Below, in pieces: positions 6,311 through 15,111 of a stretch of 36,157 nucleotides of DNA. Position numbers and translations under genes: made by a program. The first letter of the stretch is position 1. The number at the start of each line of letters is the position of its first letter. The stretch comes from Pirellulaceae bacterium. Its GTDB lineage: Bacteria; Planctomycetota; Planctomycetia; Pirellulales; Pirellulaceae. The stretch lies in NCBI GenBank assembly GCA_022448645.1, contig JAKVBZ010000052.1, positions 1-36,157 of the forward strand. Reading direction: 5' to 3'. The notes beneath the pieces were generated by a model, which was not told the DNA's origin, did no database searches, and saw only the letters and a program-made list of their open reading frames with translations.

Positions 6311-8629
6311 ATGCCGTATCATGCACAAATGCACACTTCAACCCAAGCTCAAGAACTGCTCCACGGCCTAACGGCGTCGCAACAGGCAGCAGTTCAACAC
6401 ATCGATGGCCCCATGATGGTCCTGGCGGGGCCAGGTAGCGGCAAGACTCGGGTGGTTACGCATCGCATCGCATATTTGTTGCTCCAAGGCATTTCAGCTC
6501 AACAAATTGTGGGATTGACGTTTACCAACAAAGCTGCGGAGGAAATGAAGAGCCGCCTAGTCAACCTGTCACCGGGCGAATCGATTTGGATGGGCACATT
6601 TCACCGGTTTTGTGCCAGGCTACTCAGACAATATGCCTCGTTGATCGGCCTGGAAGATAATTTCACCATTTACGATGCAAAAGACAGCTTAAATCTGATA
6701 AAGCGAACCGTCGAAGAAGAACAGATTCGTCTCTACAAGAGTTCACCGGAGCGAATCGCAAAGGGAATCAGCCGAGCCAAACAGGACCTAATCTCTTCCG
6801 AAGCATTTACTCCACGCCCCGGAGACCCCACAGACCGCCTCGTGTTGGACGTCTATTCGGCGTATCAAAAACGCCTGCTATCGTGCAATGCAGTCGATTT
6901 TGACGATTTGCTGATGCACGCTGCCAATCTATTAAGTGAGAACAGTGAACTGCGCCACCACTTGGACATAAGGTACCGTTACATCCTGGTTGACGAATAC
7001 CAGGACACCAACTATGCCCAGTATACGATCTTGCGAGCGCTGTCCGTCGATTACCCCAATCTGTCAGTTACAGGCGATCCGGACCAATCGATTTACAGTT
7101 GGCGAGGCGCCGACATCAACAACATTCTTCAGTTCGAAAATGACTTTCCAGGGACAAATGTAGTTCGACTGGAACAGAACTACCGCAGCACGCAGCGCAT
7201 ATTGCGAGTGGCTGACAGGTTAATCGCACACAATACCCGTCGCAAGGAAAAGCTTCTTTTTACGGAGAATGAGGAGGGATCGCCAGTTCGCATCGTGGCA
7301 TATGCTGACGAACGCGACGAAGCTACGGGCATTGCCGGTAAGATCTCCGAGGCAATTCAAACGGGGCGACGGCGGCCTCGTGATTTCGCAATTTTTTACC
7401 GCATCAATGCGTTATCACGCGTTTTCGAACAAGCCCTTTACGAACAGGGGGTGCCGTATCAGATAGTTAATGGCTTTGAGTTCTATCAACGTCAAGAAAT
7501 CAAAGACGTGCTGGCCTATTTGCACTTGATTAACAATCCTCGCAACGATGTGGCCATGGAACGGATCATCAACCGGCCCTCACGGGGCATCGGACGTATC
7601 ACGCTTCAACGAATCTCAGAATACGCTAAACAATACGGCCTGTCACTCTTCGACGCGTCCCGTCAAGCAGAACTTCTGGATTCCCTTTCCGGTAAACCAG
7701 CCAAAGCAGTCATAGCCTTTGTGCAGTTAATCGAACGCTTGATCACTCACACAAGGGAACCTGTAGAAGAAATCCTAGGACAAATTATTAGTTTGTCGGG
7801 CTATGCAGACCAACTGAAAGACTCTGAAGCACCAGAAGATCAGGATCGCTTGGATAATATTAACGAACTATTGTCCGCGGCTCGTCAATTCGACGAGGAA
7901 CACAGTGTTGTCGGTTTGGACGCATTTTTGGAACAAGCCTCACTGGTGAGCGACACCGATGCCTTTGAGGTCGAACCGGATCAGGTAACGTTAATGACAT
8001 TACATGCGGCTAAAGGACTTGAGTTTCCCGAGGTGTTTATCGTCGCCGTCGAAGAACGGCTGCTTCCCCATGAACGTAGCCTCCAAGATTTCGACCAACT
8101 CGAAGAGGAACGCCGGCTGTTGTTCGTTGGCATAACTCGCGCCTGCCAATCGCTCGAACTTAGCATTTGCCGACGACGGGATTTCCGAGGAAATCGACGT
8201 CCTGCCATTCCCAGTTCTTTTCTCATGGAAATCCCGCATGGCGAACTAGAAATTTACGCATATGACGATTCATCCATCGTCATGACCGACATCGAACCCA
8301 CACAACCTGCAACACCATCCGTACGGCACAAAGGCCAACAGGATCCATCTTCGAGAGAATCCTCGACAGCGATTCACGGAGGTCTCGTCACAGCAGCCGA
8401 ATTAGCCAACGCAACGACTCCCGACAAGCTCGACGCGCCTCGTACGAACCCTGACGAGTTTCACGTAGGCATGGTGGTCCGTCATCCAAAATATGATCTT
8501 GGCAAGGTCATGGCTTTAAGCGGCAGTAATGAGCGCAGGACGGCAACCATTCAGTTCTTCGGCGGTGCCGGCGAGCGTAAAATCCGGCTGCACCACAGCT
8601 CGATACACCCGGTAAAAACACCTGATTGA
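6311..8629 (+). CDS. pcrA: ATP-dependent 3'-5' DNA helicase PcrA/UvrD
   Basis: A 772-aa superfamily 1A helicase. Visible in order: Q-motif 'LTASQQAAV' (20-28), Walker A 'AGPGSGKT' (39-46), motif Ia 'GLTFTNKAAEEM', Walker B 'VDEYQDTN' (D228/E229), motif III 'GDPDQSIYSWRGA', motif IV 'LEQNYRST', motif V 'MTLHAAKGLEF' and motif VI 'RRLLFVGITRA'. The C-terminal 60 residues ('GMVVRHPKYDLGKVMALSG', then 'ATIQFFGGAGERKI') form the Tudor-like domain that in PcrA/UvrD binds RNA polymerase. It unwinds nicked DNA in nucleotide-excision and mismatch repair. The length is normal. The start may be the ATG at 6311 or the in-frame ATG at 6329. Mfd follows 240 bp downstream on the same strand, a sensible repair pairing. 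Confidence 0.95.
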   Translation: MPYHAQMHTSTQAQELLHGLTASQQAAVQHIDGPMMVLAGPGSGKTRVVTHRIAYLLLQGISAQQIVGLTFTNKAAEEMKSRLVNLSPGESIWMGTFHRFCARLLRQYASLIGLEDNFTIYDAKDSLNLIKRTVEEEQIRLYKSSPERIAKGISRAKQDLISSEAFTPRPGDPTDRLVLDVYSAYQKRLLSCNAVDFDDLLMHAANLLSENSELRHHLDIRYRYILVDEYQDTNYAQYTILRALSVDYPNLSVTGDPDQSIYSWRGADINNILQFENDFPGTNVVRLEQNYRSTQRILRVADRLIAHNTRRKEKLLFTENEEGSPVRIVAYADERDEATGIAGKISEAIQTGRRRPRDFAIFYRINALSRVFEQALYEQGVPYQIVNGFEFYQRQEIKDVLAYLHLINNPRNDVAMERIINRPSRGIGRITLQRISEYAKQYGLSLFDASRQAELLDSLSGKPAKAVIAFVQLIERLITHTREPVEEILGQIISLSGYADQLKDSEAPEDQDRLDNINELLSAARQFDEEHSVVGLDAFLEQASLVSDTDAFEVEPDQVTLMTLHAAKGLEFPEVFIVAVEERLLPHERSLQDFDQLEEERRLLFVGITRACQSLELSICRRRDFRGNRRPAIPSSFLMEIPHGELEIYAYDDSSIVMTDIEPTQPATPSVRHKGQQDPSSRESSTAIHGGLVTAAELANATTPDKLDAPRTNPDEFHVGMVVRHPKYDLGKVMALSGSNERRTATIQFFGGAGERKIRLHHSSIHPVKTPD

Positions 8630-8873
8630 ACTGCCCATTCCCCTCGTCCTCTGAAAAGATGCATGCGATATTCAGGGTTCAGGAATCCCATTTTTTTGAC
8701 TCCACACCCCGCAACGAAAATCCGCCACATCTCGTCCATCCCCTTCACATTTCCACCCACATCGCACAGACTCCTGTTCTAGCCTCTTCAAAAAGGTCGA
8801 GCTCGTTAGCGAGCGAAGGATGCTATGGCTCGCGGTGACCAATCGGTCTACAATTGATGACGACAGGAGTAGA
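8630..8873. other. Spacer between pcrA and mfd
   Basis: This 244-bp spacer holds the mfd ribosome site and a short inverted repeat (GCTCG 8801-8805 / CGAGC 8810-8814, 4-nt loop). No promoter or terminator is convincing. The open frame from 8820 into mfd is only an upstream extension without its own start signal. Confidence 0.35.
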
Positions 8874-11800
8874 ATGTCTGTAGCATCCGCGTCGCTTCAA
8901 CCAAACAGCCGGTTGCGCGAGCTTCCTGGCTGCCTGGCAAAGCACCGTGATTTCGTCAATGTTGTGGAGGCTCTGCGTCCCGGAGTCCCTGCCACCTTGG
9001 ACGGAATCTGGGGCTCTTCTTGCGCACTCACCGTGGCGGAACTTTTAAGGGTTCACTGCATTGCCCATCCGTCACCACTGGTTGTGGTTTTACCCAATTC
9101 TAATCAGGTAGACCCATTCTGCGACGACTTGGAATTATTTAGCGATGCATCATTAGAAGTCTTTGCGTCTCAAACGATAGAACCTGGGCAAGGAGTGCTT
9201 CAGGACGAAGCCGAAGGCGACCGCTTACGCATCCTGAAAATTCTGGCCGAAAACCTGACGAACAATGAATCTGAAAACGGAAGTGGCGACTTTCCATCGC
9301 TGATTGTGACAACCATTCAAGCCTTGTTGCAACCTGTGCCTTCACGTCTCGTACTTGCGGCGAGCACGCGGACACTTCGCGTGGGAGACGTGCTGGATCT
9401 GGAAGCATTGTTGACCTGGCTTGCTCAAAACGGCTTCCACAATACGAGCGCTGTGGAATTGCCATTTGAGTTTTCTATTCGGGGTGGGATTCTAGATGTG
9501 TTCGCCGCCGACTGGGAACAACCCATTCGCATCGAGCTGTTCGGCGATGAAATTTCTTCCTTACGTCACTTCGATGTACCCACTCAACGCAGTAGTGTCA
9601 CACTAGCATCGATCGACATCACGGCCTCCTCCTCTAAACATTCCTCAGAAGAACACTTTTGTTCGTACCTACCACCGGACAGCTGGTTCTTTATTGTGGA
9701 GCCGGAACAAATAACCCAAACAGGCCAGTTATATCTAGAGCGACTGGAACGACCTCAAGATCAGCACCAGGTACCTGGAACCTTGCAGAAGATTTCGCAG
9801 TTCACCTTTGTCGAGGCTAGTCAAATGGCAACCCATACCTGGGAAACCAAGTGCCGTTTGCCGGTTGAATCGATCGAAAGATTTAGTGGTGACATTGAAA
9901 AGGTGCGTGGCGAGCTAGACCAATTCGCCAACACGGATCAAGTTCACCTGATTTGCCAGACTGACGGTGAAATCGAAAGACTGCAGGAGGTCTTTGGTGA
10001 ATCGAAATTGGCCCGCGCCGGCAAGCTCCATTTTTCCGTCGGCCGGCTGCATGCTGGATTCCAATTGACCTCACCAAACATTGTGCTGATCAGCGGAAAT
10101 GAGCTGTTTCACCGTACAGAAGTTCGTCGTCTGCCTAGCCGCAGATTGGGCAAGAAAATCGACAACTTCGTGGATTTGCGTGAAGGTAACCTGGTGGTCC
10201 ATCTGTCGCATGGCATTGGGCGTTATCGAGGCTTGAAGCTGCTCGACAAAGTCGACGGATCCCGCCTAGTCGAAGAACACCTGGAAATTGAATTCCATGG
10301 CGGAACGCGCATCTACGTGCCTTCTTCAAAGATCGATTTAATCCAGAAATACATTGGCAGCACACGATCACGTCCATCTTTGGCTCGCATTGGCGGGAAA
10401 TCATGGGTACGGCAGAAAGAGGCGGCGCAACAAGCAGCCATTGATCTAGCATCCGACATGCTACAGCTACAGGCAACACGTGCTTCTCGTCCGGGAATCG
10501 CCTTTAGTTGCAATACACACTGGCAGCAAGAATTCGACGCATTGTTTCCTTACGAAGAAACTCCGGATCAATGGACCGCGCTACGTGATATCCGACATGA
10601 CATGGAACAATCCCGTCCCATGGACCGTTTGCTGTGTGGTGATGTTGGATTCGGCAAAACGGAAATGGCCATGCGGGCAGCATTCACGGCCATTGACAAT
10701 GGCCATCAGGTAGCCGTTCTGGTGCCCACCACCATCTTGGCAGAGCAACATTTTCGCACGTTCCAGGAACGCATGTCTGAATTCCCCTGCCATGTTGCTC
10801 GCTTGAGTCGGTTTTGCAACCCTGCCAAACAAAGGGAAATCCTGGCAGGCCTGCGGTCCGGCCACGTCGATATAGTTGTTGGCACCCATCGACTTGCCTC
10901 CAAGGATGTAGCATTTCAAAACCTGGGACTGATCATTATCGACGAAGAACAGCGGTTTGGTGTCGACGTCAAAGAACGTCTCAAGACACTACGTACGACC
11001 GTCGATGTGCTCACCATGACGGCCACGCCCATTCCCCGGACGCTGCATATGTCTCTGGTGGGAGTTCGTGACATCTCGAACCTAGCGACGGCACCTGAAG
11101 ACCGTGTTGCTGTAGAAACTCGAGTCACTCGCTTCCAACCGGAACTCATTCGCCACGCAATCCTGCGCGAGTTGAATCGGGGGGGCCAAGTTTACTTTGT
11201 GCACAACCGAGTGGGGGACATCGACGCATTGGCCACACGCCTACGACAAGTTGTACCTGAGGCAACATTGCGTATCGGCCATGGACAAATGCCTGAATCC
11301 CAACTGGAAGAAGTAATGGTTGATTTTGTGACTGGCCAATTTGACATCCTGTTAGCCACCACAATCGTCGAAAGTGGACTCGACATTCCCAATGCCAACA
11401 CCATTTTTATCGACGAGGCCGACCGGTATGGGCTGGCCGACATGCATCAACTACGAGGCCGGGTTGGACGCTACAAACATCGTGCCTACTGCTATCTATT
11501 GATCGATCCGGCGAAGAGCATCACGCCCAATGCCGCTCGGCGTTTACGTGCGATCGAAGAGTTTAGTGAAATGGGTGCGGGATTCGCTATCGCCATGCGA
11601 GACCTGGAAATTCGTGGAGCCGGAAATATTTTGGGCACGGAACAAAGCGGGCATATTGCAGCAGTTGGTTACGAAATGTACTGCGAGCTCTTAGAAACAG
11701 CAGTCCGCCGGCTACAACACAAACCACCGAAGTTCCACATCGATGTCACCATAGACTTGCCGGGCGAAGCGCATTTAGCCAGCGACTACGTACCCGACAT

Positions 11801-12155
11801 GCGCACCAAAATAGATTTGTATCGCCGCCTGACTCGCGTGGCCAGTGACGAGGATCTACAGCAACTAAAAGACGAACTGCGAGACCGGTTTGGCCCACTT
11901 CCAGAGCCCGTTCAAAGACTTATGACATTACAAACACTTCGCATTGACGCCGCCGTATGGCAAATCGATTCCCTGCGCCTCGAAGACAACTATCTGGTCT
12001 TCACATACGCCGATCGACGCCGCGCAGAACAATTAGTCGAAGCCAGCAAACAACCTCTACGAATTGTTGATGATCACAGCATCTATTTGACCTTGCCTTC
12101 CGGTTGCGAAGATGCCGATGAAATCATTTCAATTGCGAGGTCACCCTTCCTTTAA
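8874..12155 (+). CDS. mfd: Transcription-repair coupling factor Mfd
   Basis: A 1093-aa protein, close to the family norm (about 1150). The N-terminal UvrB-like module includes 'LPFEFSIRGGILDVFAADWEQP'. The RNA-polymerase interaction domain is near residue 435 ('LVVHLSHGIGRYRGLKLLD'). The RecG-like translocase has Walker A 'GDVGFGKT' (589-596), 'DEEQRFGV' (690-697), 'TATPIPRTLHMS', 'ESGLDIPNANT' and 'QLRGRVGRY'. The C-terminal TRCF domain is present. Mfd displaces RNA polymerase stalled at lesions and recruits UvrA. I start at the ATG at 8874, preceded by AGGAG; the frame extends to 8820 but that part is not conserved-looking and lacks a ribosome site. It is downstream of pcrA on the same strand; whether they share a transcript is unclear. 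Confidence 0.95.
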   Translation: MSVASASLQPNSRLRELPGCLAKHRDFVNVVEALRPGVPATLDGIWGSSCALTVAELLRVHCIAHPSPLVVVLPNSNQVDPFCDDLELFSDASLEVFASQTIEPGQGVLQDEAEGDRLRILKILAENLTNNESENGSGDFPSLIVTTIQALLQPVPSRLVLAASTRTLRVGDVLDLEALLTWLAQNGFHNTSAVELPFEFSIRGGILDVFAADWEQPIRIELFGDEISSLRHFDVPTQRSSVTLASIDITASSSKHSSEEHFCSYLPPDSWFFIVEPEQITQTGQLYLERLERPQDQHQVPGTLQKISQFTFVEASQMATHTWETKCRLPVESIERFSGDIEKVRGELDQFANTDQVHLICQTDGEIERLQEVFGESKLARAGKLHFSVGRLHAGFQLTSPNIVLISGNELFHRTEVRRLPSRRLGKKIDNFVDLREGNLVVHLSHGIGRYRGLKLLDKVDGSRLVEEHLEIEFHGGTRIYVPSSKIDLIQKYIGSTRSRPSLARIGGKSWVRQKEAAQQAAIDLASDMLQLQATRASRPGIAFSCNTHWQQEFDALFPYEETPDQWTALRDIRHDMEQSRPMDRLLCGDVGFGKTEMAMRAAFTAIDNGHQVAVLVPTTILAEQHFRTFQERMSEFPCHVARLSRFCNPAKQREILAGLRSGHVDIVVGTHRLASKDVAFQNLGLIIIDEEQRFGVDVKERLKTLRTTVDVLTMTATPIPRTLHMSLVGVRDISNLATAPEDRVAVETRVTRFQPELIRHAILRELNRGGQVYFVHNRVGDIDALATRLRQVVPEATLRIGHGQMPESQLEEVMVDFVTGQFDILLATTIVESGLDIPNANTIFIDEADRYGLADMHQLRGRVGRYKHRAYCYLLIDPAKSITPNAARRLRAIEEFSEMGAGFAIAMRDLEIRGAGNILGTEQSGHIAAVGYEMYCELLETAVRRLQHKPPKFHIDVTIDLPGEAHLASDYVPDMRTKIDLYRRLTRVASDEDLQQLKDELRDRFGPLPEPVQRLMTLQTLRIDAAVWQIDSLRLEDNYLVFTYADRRRAEQLVEASKQPLRIVDDHSIYLTLPSGCEDADEIISIARSPFL

Positions 12156-12369
12156 AGCTCGTTCATCATCTTCTTCACATGGATGTTTGCATTCTGGATT
12201 TCGCGGTAAGCCAACCATTCACAAAGAATCCATAAAAATTTGAAATAAGACTAGAGGATAAGAAAAAAACGCCTAGCCAATTCTAGAAGCAGTTTCATAA
12301 TGCATGGTGTTAGGTCACGGAGCAATTCACGCCGCCCAGTCTTTTACCACGGTCCACTACCGGAAGACT

Positions 12370-12456
12370 TACCACGTTTCACTGCAAAAGAAGTGGTATA
12401 GCGGTTTTACCTACGGTTCACCGTAGTGAGCGACTCTGATTGTGAAACAGAGTCGC
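12370..12456. ncRNA. Candidate structured RNA or palindromic element (three hairpins)
   Basis: Three consecutive inverted repeats are read directly. TACCAC 12370-12375 pairs with GTGGTA 12393-12398. CTACGG 12411-12416 pairs with CCGTAG 12421-12426 across a 4-nt loop. GCGACTCTG 12430-12438 pairs with CAGAGTCGC 12448-12456 across a 9-nt loop. A weaker CGGT/ACCG pair sits just upstream, near 12345. No T-run follows on either strand, so a simple intrinsic terminator is unlikely. Strand, transcription and function are unknown; a mobile palindromic repeat or an RNA leader would also fit. Confidence 0.4.
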
Positions 12457-12828
12457 AGTACGGAAACTCGCACTAGTATCTAGGGCTGCGCGGGCGCGCT
12501 TCATTTACAGAAACTTGGCGTCCAATAATTTCTGTTTCATGGATCGTAGAAATATCCACATTGCCATGCTACCAGTACCATCAAATCTGATGTCGATAGC
12601 AACGGTAGCACTTCTTGGATTATGGGGGGTAAAACGTATCAAACCTATAGATCTTCCCGCATTCCAAACCGCACCTTGGGGTCGGTAGGGATAACGTCGA
12701 GTGAACCAGATTCTTCGCAGGTACTGGTACTGGGGGGGTGCTTGCAGGAAAGTAAGAAGTAACATCTGCCACGATGAAACAACGCGGATCTCGACCATCC
12801 ACCCTCTGCAAAAACCCGAAAACACGAA

Positions 12829-12857
12829 TTGACCTCAGTAGGCCGCCCCCCTAAAAT
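12829..12857 (+). promoter_or_regulatory. Sigma-70-like promoter of the peptidyl-prolyl isomerase gene
   Basis: TTGACC (12829-12834), a 17-bp spacer rich in G/C, and TAAAAT (12852-12857). Both hexamers are one mismatch from consensus. The expected transcription start is near 12864, just before the coding region. Confidence 0.55.
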
Positions 12858-12887
12858 CCCGCCCCTTCAAATACCATTCGTGTTAAC

Positions 12888-14156
12888 ATGCTTTGTCCCC
12901 CGGGAATCGACGGCACAACATTGATGATCCGCACCGTTCCCATGGCCGTTCTTGGTGTATTGCTCCTGACAGTTGGAGCTACCGCCCAACCATCAGGAAA
13001 TCCATCTCCTTATGGTAAACGGCTCCTACCCCCAATAGGACAAAACGTACCAGGGACTCCACGTGTTTCATCTCTCGAACCCAATCGAGTTTCGCTTCAA
13101 GGTCATCCTCAAACGCCAAACGCACTCAACCATGCCAACTTTGGAATTCCAGCTGTAACGGCCGGCATGCAGCCGGGCTTACCCCGCCCAGGAACGGCCA
13201 ACCTAGCTATTCAAGGCAATTTGTTTGAAGCGGCTCAAATCATCGCCATTGTAGGTGGAGAAACGATTTTGGCAGGGGATATTGAAGCCGAAGTTATGGC
13301 AGTTCGTGAACGCATCGGTGATCAAGTGACCGACGAGCAATTCGATGTGCAACGTCCGGTCCTCACAAAACAGATTTTAAAAAAACGCATCGATACAATG
13401 CTGGTCTATCAGGACTTTTTGAGCCAAGTGCCTGAAGAACGGCACGGCGATTTGCTGGCGAATATCAATCGCCAGTTCTACCGAAAACAAGTCCCGCTGA
13501 CGATCAAGAAATATAAAGTCGAAAGCATTGCAGAGCTCGACGTAAAACTCCGTGAACAAGGATCGTCTTTAAAACGACTGCAACGTGATTTTACCGAACA
13601 AGTCATTGCCCAAGAAATGATCCGGAAAAGCTCCAGTACAAACAAAGAAATTACACACGAGCAAATGCTGTCGTATTATCACGACCACATCGAAGATTAT
13701 GAGTTTCTCGCCAAAGCCATTTGGGAAGAATTGATGGTCGAATTCCAGCACTACCGGAATACCGACGTGGCATACCGTGACATTGTCAAAATGGGCAATG
13801 AAGTTCTGCACGGAGCACCTTTGGACGCCGTTGCCAAACGCAGTCAACAAGGGCCTCGCTGGGAAGAGGGCGGGCGGTACGATTGGACCGTAAAAGAAAG
13901 CCTTCGTTCGGAGCCTCTCAACGAAGCAATTTTCTCGCTCCCTATTGGAAAATTAAGCCAAATCATCCGTGATGATGAAGGGTTCCATATTATCCGAGTA
14001 ATCAAACGTGAAGAAGCTGGCCGAGTACCGTTTACCAAAGCACAAGTTGAAATCAAAAAACACATTAATAACGACCGCAAAAAGGACAAGCTCGAAACGT
14101 ACATTCAAAATCTTCGTGAAAGTACACCGGTGTCTACCATCTTTGACAATGCCTAA
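12888..14156 (+). CDS. Exported parvulin-type peptidyl-prolyl cis-trans isomerase (SurA/PpiC-like)
   Basis: A 422-aa protein. A signal peptide is visible after the in-frame ATG at 12924 ('MAVLGVLLLTVGATA'), which may be the true start (410 aa); the ATG at 12888 gives a short extra leader. A Pro/Asn-rich linker (about residues 35-100) is followed by a SurA-like helical chaperone domain ('AIVGGETILAGDIEAEV' to about residue 255). A rotamase domain spans about 270-378: 'AVAKRSQQGPRWEEGGRYDW', 'LNEAIFSLPIGKLSQII', 'GFHIIRVIKREEAG'. The family acts in the periplasm on outer-membrane or exported proteins. A good promoter sits immediately upstream, and the CYTH gene follows 43 bp later, probably on the same transcript. 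Confidence 0.85.
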   Translation: MLCPPGIDGTTLMIRTVPMAVLGVLLLTVGATAQPSGNPSPYGKRLLPPIGQNVPGTPRVSSLEPNRVSLQGHPQTPNALNHANFGIPAVTAGMQPGLPRPGTANLAIQGNLFEAAQIIAIVGGETILAGDIEAEVMAVRERIGDQVTDEQFDVQRPVLTKQILKKRIDTMLVYQDFLSQVPEERHGDLLANINRQFYRKQVPLTIKKYKVESIAELDVKLREQGSSLKRLQRDFTEQVIAQEMIRKSSSTNKEITHEQMLSYYHDHIEDYEFLAKAIWEELMVEFQHYRNTDVAYRDIVKMGNEVLHGAPLDAVAKRSQQGPRWEEGGRYDWTVKESLRSEPLNEAIFSLPIGKLSQIIRDDEGFHIIRVIKREEAGRVPFTKAQVEIKKHINNDRKKDKLETYIQNLRESTPVSTIFDNA

Positions 14157-14199
14157 ACCGTGAACTTCTCACCGTCGCCAATCGTGGTACGATAAGGCG

Positions 14200-14763
14200 A
14201 TGAACTTTAGTAATCCAAACCAGCTACAAAAAAACATCGAACTCAAAGCTCGGCTAGGCAGTTTGCAAACAGCCCGAAAGCAAGCCGAGCTGATTGCTAC
14301 GGACACCGCAGCTCCACAATTTCAGGTAGACACCTACTTTAACTCTCCCCACGGGCGTCTCAAACTGCGGGAAATCAACGGCGAGCAAGCTCAGCTGATC
14401 TGGTACGAGCGTCCCCAAGAACTCCAGCCAAAGACCAGCAATTATCTCATCCAGGAGGTCGTCGACGTCGTCGGCTGGAAACAATTGCTAGACCGGGCCT
14501 GTGGAATCTGTGCCACGGTACGCAAACACAGAGAAATCTTTTTTTATGAAAACGTCCGGATTCATCTGGATAATGTAGATAGTCTGGGGGCTTTTCTGGA
14601 ATTCGAGGCTGTATTATCGAAGGAGGGCGACGAACAACGTGGACATTCTCAATTGAGACTGTTAACCAAGCACTTCCAAATCACCTCAAATGACTTGCTG
14701 AAAAGCTCTTACGGGGAACAAATCCTTCAGCAATCGGTGTCATCGGTGGATCCAACGGACTAA
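14200..14763 (+). CDS. CYTH-domain protein (class IV adenylate cyclase-like)
   Basis: A 187-aa single-domain protein of the CYTH superfamily (CyaB / thiamine-triphosphatase tunnel fold). Charged tunnel residues are visible in order: 'NIELKARLG' (E14, K16, R18), 'TYFNSPHGRLKLRE' (R53, K55, R57), 'TVRKHREIFF' (R108, K109, R111), 'VRIHLDNV' (R120, H122, D124) and 'AFLEFEAVLS' (E134, E136). The family binds triphosphate-containing substrates with divalent metal. Members with 'N-I-E-L-K-A-R' are usually annotated as class IV adenylate cyclases, but the substrate here (ATP, thiamine triphosphate or inorganic triphosphate) cannot be told from sequence. AAGG precedes the ATG. It probably shares a transcript with the upstream isomerase. 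Confidence 0.85.
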   Translation: MNFSNPNQLQKNIELKARLGSLQTARKQAELIATDTAAPQFQVDTYFNSPHGRLKLREINGEQAQLIWYERPQELQPKTSNYLIQEVVDVVGWKQLLDRACGICATVRKHREIFFYENVRIHLDNVDSLGAFLEFEAVLSKEGDEQRGHSQLRLLTKHFQITSNDLLKSSYGEQILQQSVSSVDPTD

Positions 14764-15111
14764 CCAACCACTCGATCTTGCCGTGTGGCGAATTGTCGAA
14801 ACGACGACGGATCGCTAAACTGAGTGAGTTCGCTGATCAGCGACAAATGCAGCCGTAAGTGCCTCACGTACCAGCGGATCCATTGCATGGCAGAACTCCG
14901 TGTAGTGCATGCCTGATGTTACTTAAAGTAACAACAGGATAGTTTCCGTGTCGTCACCCGATGACGGCAGTCTGGTACTCTTGGCTCCTGGTGAGTTTAA
15001 ACCAGGTGGGTACGAACTGCGAAAACACATGCCAAGTCCTATTACATGCTTTCGGGGCGGCCGTTTTTGTTAACCGTTAGCAGAAGCTGCCACCCAGGGA
15101 ACCAAGGGTTT
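14764..15111. other. Palindrome-rich leader region of citrate synthase
   Basis: This 348-bp stretch has no accepted gene. Read directly: a 14-bp perfect palindrome TCGCTGATCAGCGA (14830-14843), a 17-bp palindrome TGTTACTTAAAGTAACA (14917-14933), a hairpin CGTCA/TGACG (14952-14966) and a hairpin CCTGGT/ACCAGG (14987-15006). These suit operators or a structured leader of the citrate synthase gene. No clear -35/-10 pair was found. Confidence 0.45.
14917..14933. promoter_or_regulatory. 17-bp perfect palindrome, candidate operator upstream of citrate synthase
   Basis: TGTTACTT, a single central A, then AAGTAACA: 8-bp half-sites with perfect dyad symmetry. It lies about 180 bp before the citrate synthase start. 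The shape is typical of a dimeric repressor or activator site; the binding protein is unknown. Confidence 0.35.

Larger units (their letters stand above)
12156..12887. other. Large non-coding gap downstream of mfd
   Basis: This is the longest gene-free stretch (732 bp). It holds an A/T-rich part (about 12225-12270), a set of strong inverted repeats at 12340-12456 (listed separately) and a good promoter at its right end (listed separately). The minus-strand open frame 12505-12825 has no recognised domain or ribosome site, and I do not accept it as a gene. Confidence 0.5.

Noticed and set aside
8801..8814. GCTCG/CGAGC hairpin upstream of mfd
   Set aside because: Only 5 bp, with no T-run; too weak to call a terminator or regulatory site.
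12505..12825. 106-aa minus-strand open frame in the gap after mfd
   Set aside because: No ribosome site, no domain character, and an overlapping second frame is equally open. It also spans the promoter side of the next gene.
14815..14910. 31-aa minus-strand frame starting 'MHYTEFCHAMDPLVREAL'
   Set aside because: It reads somewhat like protein, but it is very short, has no ribosome site, and lies across the palindromes upstream of gltA. Support is too thin to call a gene.
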